This document shows, piece by piece, positions 60,186 to 64,000 of a stretch of DNA of 64,000 bases; the stretch's first letter is position 1; each line of letters starts with the position of its first letter. This stretch comes from a bacterium (GTDB lineage: Bacteria > Vulcanimicrobiota > Vulcanimicrobiia > Vulcanimicrobiales > Vulcanimicrobiaceae). The notes below the pieces were generated by a model that worked only from the letters and a program-made list of their open reading frames with translations, had not been told where the DNA came from and searched no databases. Location: contig JAJYFL010000010.1 of NCBI GenBank assembly GCA_021790935.1, positions 1 through 64,000 of the forward strand, in the 5' to 3' direction. Made by a program: the position numbers and the translations under genes.

Positions 60186-60564
60186 CGCTCCGCCGGAGCT
60201 CGCCGCGGCTACCGCGCAGCTCGAGACCCTCGAGGCGCTTGTTGCTACGATGGAGCGCTGCCTGCTCGCGCGCGACTGGGCGTCGCTCGAGATCGCCATG
60301 GCGGATTCGCGCCGCGTGACGCACGCATTGCAAAACGCCATGGAAGAGGCACGCGACGCGCGCGACGAGTCGTTCGATTTAGGGGTCTACGAGCGCTTAC
60401 TATTCGTGCATGGGGCGCGGCAGAACCAGATGGCTCGCATCCGGCAGTACCGCGATAGCGTCGGGGAGCGGCTGACGCTGATCGCGCGCTGGAAGGATGC
60501 GGCCCGCACGATCGGCGGAGAACGCCGCCGGTCGACGCTGGGCACGCTCGACCGCATGAGCTGA
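60154..60564 (+). CDS. Small helical protein, FliT-like
   Basis: 136 residues. CGGAGG at 60143-60148 supports ATG 60154, which overlaps the fliS end by 32 bases. All-helical, charged, no signal peptide (QLETLEALVATMERCLLARDWASLEIAMADSRRVTHALQNAMEEA). Position after fliD-fliS is that of FliT (FliD chaperone) or a second FlgN-like chaperone. Sequence alone does not decide. Confidence 0.65.
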   Translation: MRYRVLAPSADAPPELAAATAQLETLEALVATMERCLLARDWASLEIAMADSRRVTHALQNAMEEARDARDESFDLGVYERLLFVHGARQNQMARIRQYRDSVGERLTLIARWKDAARTIGGERRRSTLGTLDRMS

Positions 60565-60570
60565 ACGCGG

Positions 60571-61353
60571 CTAACCGGCGTCGTCGACGAAGATGTACTC
60601 GAGCGATGCCGTCACGTGGCGCTCGCGTACGGTCGCTACGCGTTGCTCGAGCGGAACCAGCTCGGCCGTGCCGTCCGGTAGGCGCACGGCCATTCGTTTG
60701 GCGCTCGTAACCTCCGGGGGCGGCCACTCTTCGGGAACGGTGCGGCCCGTCGCCCGATCGTAGTGCCCGCAGCGTACGCCTGGATGTAAGAGAATGCCGT
60801 AGCCGATGGCGCGCAGCGAAGCGCAGAAGAGATAGTCTTCGTTGCAGATGCGTACGCGAGCCGCGGCCTCTTCGACGTAGACCTGCGTACGGAAGATCGG
60901 CCGCGGCAGGGTGGCCATGGCGGGCACGCGTATCGCGACGCAGCCGAAACCGACGCCGTCAACGCAGACCGGCGTACGGTCGTCGAAGGCTGGGATCCAA
61001 CCGGATGCCGTCGCCTCGCTTTTCCAGCCATCGACCGCCATCGGACGGAAGCCGTCGCGCGAGTAGTAGAGAGCGCCGACCATCGCGCAGCGCGGATCGG
61101 CGATCAGCGTGGCGCAAAGTTCGACCAGAGCGCCGCTCGGCAGGATCATGTCGTCGTCGATCATTGCGAGGATGTCGGCGCCCCACGCCAGGGCTCGGTG
61201 CGCGATGAGTTCGCGCTGGGCCGGAACGAAATTGCCGGAGCAGGTGAGCCGCGCGACCTGCCTGACGCCGTCGGGCACCTCCATTCGCGCGACCGACTCG
61301 AGGAACCCGGCAGCCGGCGAGCCGGCCGTTGGAATGCCGAGGAAGAGTTTCAT
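60571..61353 (-). CDS. GT-A-fold glycosyltransferase-like protein
   Basis: 260 residues. KLFLGIPTAGSPAAGFLESVARM opens a GT-A nucleotide-binding fold, ELIAHRALAWGADILAMIDDDMILPSG holds the DxD metal motif, and ICNEDYLFCASLRAIGYGILLHPGVRCGHYD resembles the acceptor side of GT2 enzymes. It overlaps the following 465-residue gene by 4 bases. It is on the opposite strand to the flagellar genes and may take part in the same surface glycosylation. Confidence 0.75.
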   Translation of the reverse strand: MKLFLGIPTAGSPAAGFLESVARMEVPDGVRQVARLTCSGNFVPAQRELIAHRALAWGADILAMIDDDMILPSGALVELCATLIADPRCAMVGALYYSRDGFRPMAVDGWKSEATASGWIPAFDDRTPVCVDGVGFGCVAIRVPAMATLPRPIFRTQVYVEEAAARVRICNEDYLFCASLRAIGYGILLHPGVRCGHYDRATGRTVPEEWPPPEVTSAKRMAVRLPDGTAELVPLEQRVATVRERHVTASLEYIFVDDAG

Positions 61354-62747
61354 CCGCCGACGACGGCGGCGAACGCCGCGAGGACGTTAACCGCAGCTGC
61401 GTCGAGATCGTGGTCCGCCTGGAAGACGATGCTCGTGGTGCGATCGATCCGGATGCGGACGAAGAATCGTTGGAGCATGGTGATGGCCGATTGGGCGTAG
61501 AGGCGAAGCGCCGACTCCGCGCGCTCCCGGGCGGCCGGATCGACCGGGCCGTCGAGGTGCTGGGCTACGAGCGCCAGCGTCAACTGGCGAGCCTTCACGA
61601 AGTCCCAGCGCTCGCGCTCGGAGCCGATCTTCTGCACGACCGCCAGGAGCGGTGGGGTGAGCTCGACGCTCAGATAGATGCAATCGCGATCCCTCGCCTC
61701 TGCGTGCCGAGGCGGCTGGGCCTCTGGAACCAGGCGCTCGAGATCGGCTAGGAGTTCGCCGGCGTACTGCGTTATCGGGTCTCTCTTGCCGAGCTTTTCG
61801 TGCAGCACGATGCGGTGCAGAAGTTGCGACTGCGCGTCTTGATGGCGCTTGAGGTCGACGGCGCCGGTTTCGTCGGCGTAGGGTTTCGTACACGCCAGCG
61901 CGTTCATGAACATGAAGTGGCTGAGCAGCGTGGGCGATTTCGTGCCCCGGAAGGTTCGCTCGAAAAAGGCGCGGCTCGGAGCATCGAAGCGGCCGAGGAG
62001 CTCGACGGTTGGGCGCGCGGGCTCGGGCAGCGCTTCGGCTGGCGGGGTGAAGTGCGGGGAGAGTGCGGACTGCACCGCTTCGTGCTGCAGCCGCTCTTCG
62101 TCGTCGAGCTCGTAGAACGGGAGATCTTCGCCAAACCGTGGCTGCGGAGAGTAGAGCGCCGGGTCGATGCGCGCGAGCTCGCTCTCGAATCCCGTGCGCG
62201 CCGCCTCGCCCGTCTTCCGGCCGACGATGAGCGAGGTTGCTCCGATGATGGCGGCGCCGTCGGCGGCGACTCTGGGGGCGATGACGAGCGGTTTGTTCCC
62301 CAAGCGAACGGCCAGCTTCCAGACGAACGTGGCACGTGAATGCGGGGCGAGGTCGCCGAGAGCGACGCCCGCTCCGAAGAGTTCGTCGGCGACGTCGTCG
62401 AGCATGGGGCGGCCGTCCTGCACGCAGGAACCGTTGCGGTAGGTTGCGCCGCCCGGCAGCGGCGCGGAGACTCGAATGCCGCGCGCGGGCAGGGAGCTCT
62501 CGTTGGCAACGCTCAGAGCGACGGTGACAATCGCGCCCGGAATGACCTCGCCGGGCGGGTTCGCGTGGGCCTCGATGGCGAGGACGGCGCTCGCAGCCTG
62601 CGGTACGATCTCGGCTTCCACCGCGTCGCCCTCGGCGGCGATCTCCGATTCCCAGTGTGGTTTGGCAGGCGGGGCGACGCCGAGAGCGGCGCGCTGCAAG
62701 TCCAGCAGCCGCATATCGGCGCTCGCTTCAAAATCAGGTTCCCTCAT
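61350..62747 (-). CDS. Unknown protein with DUF11-like N-terminal beta domain
   Basis: 465 residues. Residues about 50-175 resemble DUF11/conserved-repeat beta domains (NPPGEVIPGAIVTVALSVANESSLPARGIRVSAPLPGGATYRNGSC). The second half is helical with LLSHFMFMNALACTKPYADETGAVDLKRHQDAQSQLLHRIVLHEKLGKRDP. No signal peptide. Sandwiched between an ExeA-like ATPase (3 bases away) and a GT-like gene, so the three form an operon. Function not recognised. Confidence 0.55.
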   Translation of the reverse strand: MREPDFEASADMRLLDLQRAALGVAPPAKPHWESEIAAEGDAVEAEIVPQAASAVLAIEAHANPPGEVIPGAIVTVALSVANESSLPARGIRVSAPLPGGATYRNGSCVQDGRPMLDDVADELFGAGVALGDLAPHSRATFVWKLAVRLGNKPLVIAPRVAADGAAIIGATSLIVGRKTGEAARTGFESELARIDPALYSPQPRFGEDLPFYELDDEERLQHEAVQSALSPHFTPPAEALPEPARPTVELLGRFDAPSRAFFERTFRGTKSPTLLSHFMFMNALACTKPYADETGAVDLKRHQDAQSQLLHRIVLHEKLGKRDPITQYAGELLADLERLVPEAQPPRHAEARDRDCIYLSVELTPPLLAVVQKIGSERERWDFVKARQLTLALVAQHLDGPVDPAARERAESALRLYAQSAITMLQRFFVRIRIDRTTSIVFQADHDLDAAAVNVLAAFAAVVGG

Positions 62748-62750
62748 CGG

Positions 62751-63689
62751 CTATTTGGCGGCAAGGCGCGAGAAGAGCCGCACGAAGAAGCCCGGCGGCT
62801 GCAGTGGGCGCAGGGCGGGGGCGGGGGCGTGCGCCGCGCCGTTGCTCTCGGCCGGGGCCGGCAACGGCAACGGCAGGCCCCGGGCCACCATGGCGCTGCG
62901 AACGTGATCCTCCGTGACGATGGTGCTCGCTCGGTCGGCGGCCTCTTCCATCGCCATATGCGCGAGCATCGTCAGGCGGCGGGCCAATCCGCCGGTGCCT
63001 TCGACCAGCGTCCGCTTGGCTTCAGGGGTAAAGATGTTCTGGCCGGGGTTCAGGCCCGCGCGGCTCAGGCGAAAGTCGAGGATGGCTCCCACCATGGCAT
63101 CGTCGAGCGTCTCCAAGCGGATCCAGCAGTCTACGCGGTCCGCAAGGTTTCCGCGGCTCCCGATGCGCTCCTCGAGCTCGCTCTGTCCGAAGAGCAAGAT
63201 ATTGAGCAGCTTCTTCTGCGGAACCTGATAGTTTAGGAGCAGGCGCAGCGCTTCGAGGTTCTCGTCACTGAGGTTCTGGGCCTCATCGACGATCAGGACC
63301 AGCGTGCGATTCTCTAAAATCGCCGTCTCGTAAAAGAAGTTCTTTAGGGCGTTTTTCAGCGCGGCGCTGGAGCGCGGCGGAAGCAGGAGGCCGAAGACGC
63401 GACCGACCGCGATCAAGAACTCGACCTGGGTCGCAAACATCGGGTCCAGGATCTTTCCCAAGAGCACTCGATCGTCTTGCAGCAACTCCTGCTCGAGTGC
63501 GCCCGAGAGGCTCGTCTTGCCCGTCCCGGGCTCGCCGAGCACGATCGTCAGCCCGCGTGACTCATCGACGGCGGCATTCAGCCGCTCCTTGGCCTTACGC
63601 AACGCGCCCAGTTCGCAGTAAAAATATGGGTCGGCCGTATCCAAGAAGGGGTCGCGTTCCAGACCGAAGTAGCGGAAGTATTTGGACAT
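62751..63689 (-). CDS. ExeA/GspA-like AAA ATPase
   Basis: 312 residues. SKYFRYFGLERDPFLDTADPYFYCELGALRKAKERL is the standard ExeA/GspA opening. Walker A GEPGTGKTS, Walker B LVLIVDEAQNLS, and sensor/arginine region LNILLFGQSELEERI follow; C-terminal helical lid then a Pro-rich tail. In ExeA it helps place secretin or surface assemblies. No peptidoglycan-binding domain or transmembrane helix is seen here, so it is the soluble ATPase part only. Confidence 0.85.
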   Translation of the reverse strand: MSKYFRYFGLERDPFLDTADPYFYCELGALRKAKERLNAAVDESRGLTIVLGEPGTGKTSLSGALEQELLQDDRVLLGKILDPMFATQVEFLIAVGRVFGLLLPPRSSAALKNALKNFFYETAILENRTLVLIVDEAQNLSDENLEALRLLLNYQVPQKKLLNILLFGQSELEERIGSRGNLADRVDCWIRLETLDDAMVGAILDFRLSRAGLNPGQNIFTPEAKRTLVEGTGGLARRLTMLAHMAMEEAADRASTIVTEDHVRSAMVARGLPLPLPAPAESNGAAHAPAPALRPLQPPGFFVRLFSRLAAK

Positions 63690-63691
63690 CC

Positions 63692-63719
63692 TAACGTGAA
63701 ATTAGCCCCCGGCCGATAA
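63692..63719 (+). promoter_or_regulatory. Sigma-28-like promoter of pseB
   Basis: TAAC at 63692-63695, 16 bases, perfect GCCGATAA at 63712-63719. The predicted start point falls at about 63726, directly before GTG 63727, so the mRNA would be leaderless. It also overlaps the divergent ExeA-like gene's start region. Confidence 0.55.
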
Positions 63720-63726
63720 ACTCTTT

Positions 63727-64000
63727 GTGCGCTCGGTATTTGATGGGAAGTCGATCCTCGTTACGGGTGGTACGGGGTCCTTCGGCAAAGCATTCACCGC
63801 TGCGGTGCTGGAGCGCGCGCGTCCCGAGCGCCTGGTCATCTTCTCCCGCGACGAGCTCAAGCAATCGGAGATGGCGCAGCGCTGGAACGCGCCGTGCATC
63901 CGGTACTTCATCGGCGACGTGCGGGACGAGCGGCGCCTGACGCAGGCGATGTCCGGAATCGATTTCGTCGTCCATGCCGCCGCACTCAAACAGGTCCCGG
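63727..64000 (+). CDS. pseB: UDP-GlcNAc 4,6-dehydratase (inverting) PseB, 5' part
   Basis: Runs off the right edge of the window; about 91 residues are visible from GTG 63727. SDR Rossmann motif ILVTGGTGSFGKAF, then VIFSRDELKQSEM, IRYFIGDVRDERRL and VVHAAALKQVP, which are characteristic of PseB/FlaA1/CapD-like dehydratases. PseB starts pseudaminic acid synthesis, a sugar put on flagellins. The sigma-28-like promoter in front fits this. The related non-inverting or capsular enzymes cannot be fully excluded from this fragment. Confidence 0.82.
   Translation, partial: MRSVFDGKSILVTGGTGSFGKAFTAAVLERARPERLVIFSRDELKQSEMAQRWNAPCIRYFIGDVRDERRLTQAMSGIDFVVHAAALKQVP

Overview
The window is one contiguous, densely packed piece of a GC-rich bacterial chromosome. 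Most genes overlap or abut. Starts are ATG, GTG or TTG, and no tRNA, rRNA, CRISPR array or intact transposase gene was found. A diderm cell plan is indicated by the flagellar P- and L-ring genes (flgI, flgH), a TonB-dependent outer-membrane receptor and probable lipoproteins. The combination of high GC, ECF sigma/TonB signalling, a FliW-CsrA flagellar switch and a mixed core metabolism would fit a deep-branching diderm phylum such as Eremiobacterota (WPS-2). That placement is inference from gene content only.

Layout. 1-9169: kup potassium transporter, a NodB-like deacetylase, an M16 peptidase, a HAD hydrolase, then rsmD-coaD-(coiled coil)-PDZ/Lon-like protease. 9166-18101: a DUF2249-Crp fusion regulator, thiolase, a TlpA-like thioredoxin, enoyl-CoA hydratase and 3-hydroxyacyl-CoA dehydrogenase (a C4 acyl-CoA set), phoU, a class V aminotransferase, an ATP-grasp-like protein and small exported proteins. 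18218-22619: a Cof-type HAD gene, then a molybdenum-cofactor cluster moaD-moaE-(alpha/beta hydrolase)-moeZ-like-moaA. 22878-26597: an exported protein, rfbC-like epimerase, aldo/keto reductase, queG and a LolA-like protein.

26705-33649 is the accessory hot spot. An ECF sigma factor is overlapped by an anti-sigma factor that carries an HxxxCxxC zinc motif, one membrane span and a C-terminal TonB domain. It is followed by an AT-richer cassette: a 60-residue exported six-cysteine peptide behind its own promoter, a CBM9-like exported protein, a probable lipoprotein and a 1074-residue TonB-dependent receptor with a duplicated C-terminal extension. The cassette ends in a second, diverged and frameshifted copy of the 3' end of the anti-sigma gene. 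It therefore sits between direct repeats of that gene and looks like an exchangeable signalling/uptake cassette. This is the best candidate for an undescribed system.

33659-38440 holds a GNAT acetyltransferase, a cytochrome c, a photolyase, a B-box/DUF4870-like membrane protein and an ABC exporter. 38473-60564 is a flagellar region: flgBC-fliE, flgFGAHIJN-KL, fliW-csrA, flagellin, three large glycosyltransferase-type genes, then flaG-fliD-fliS and a FliT-like gene. The right edge carries a GT-A-like protein, an unknown, an ExeA-like ATPase (all on the minus strand) and the start of pseB (pseudaminic acid synthesis).

Five sigma-28 (FliA) type promoters can be read directly (TAAA-like, 15 or 16 bases, GCCGATAA-like). 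They lie ahead of flgB, flgF, flagellin (inside the csrA coding sequence), flaG and pseB, and tie structural, cap and glycosylation genes into one regulon. Two of them abut copies of a small intergenic repeat, one of which has perfect 13-bp terminal inverted repeats. FliW, a long CsrA and GGA motifs in the flagellin leader indicate the FliW-CsrA-flagellin feedback loop.
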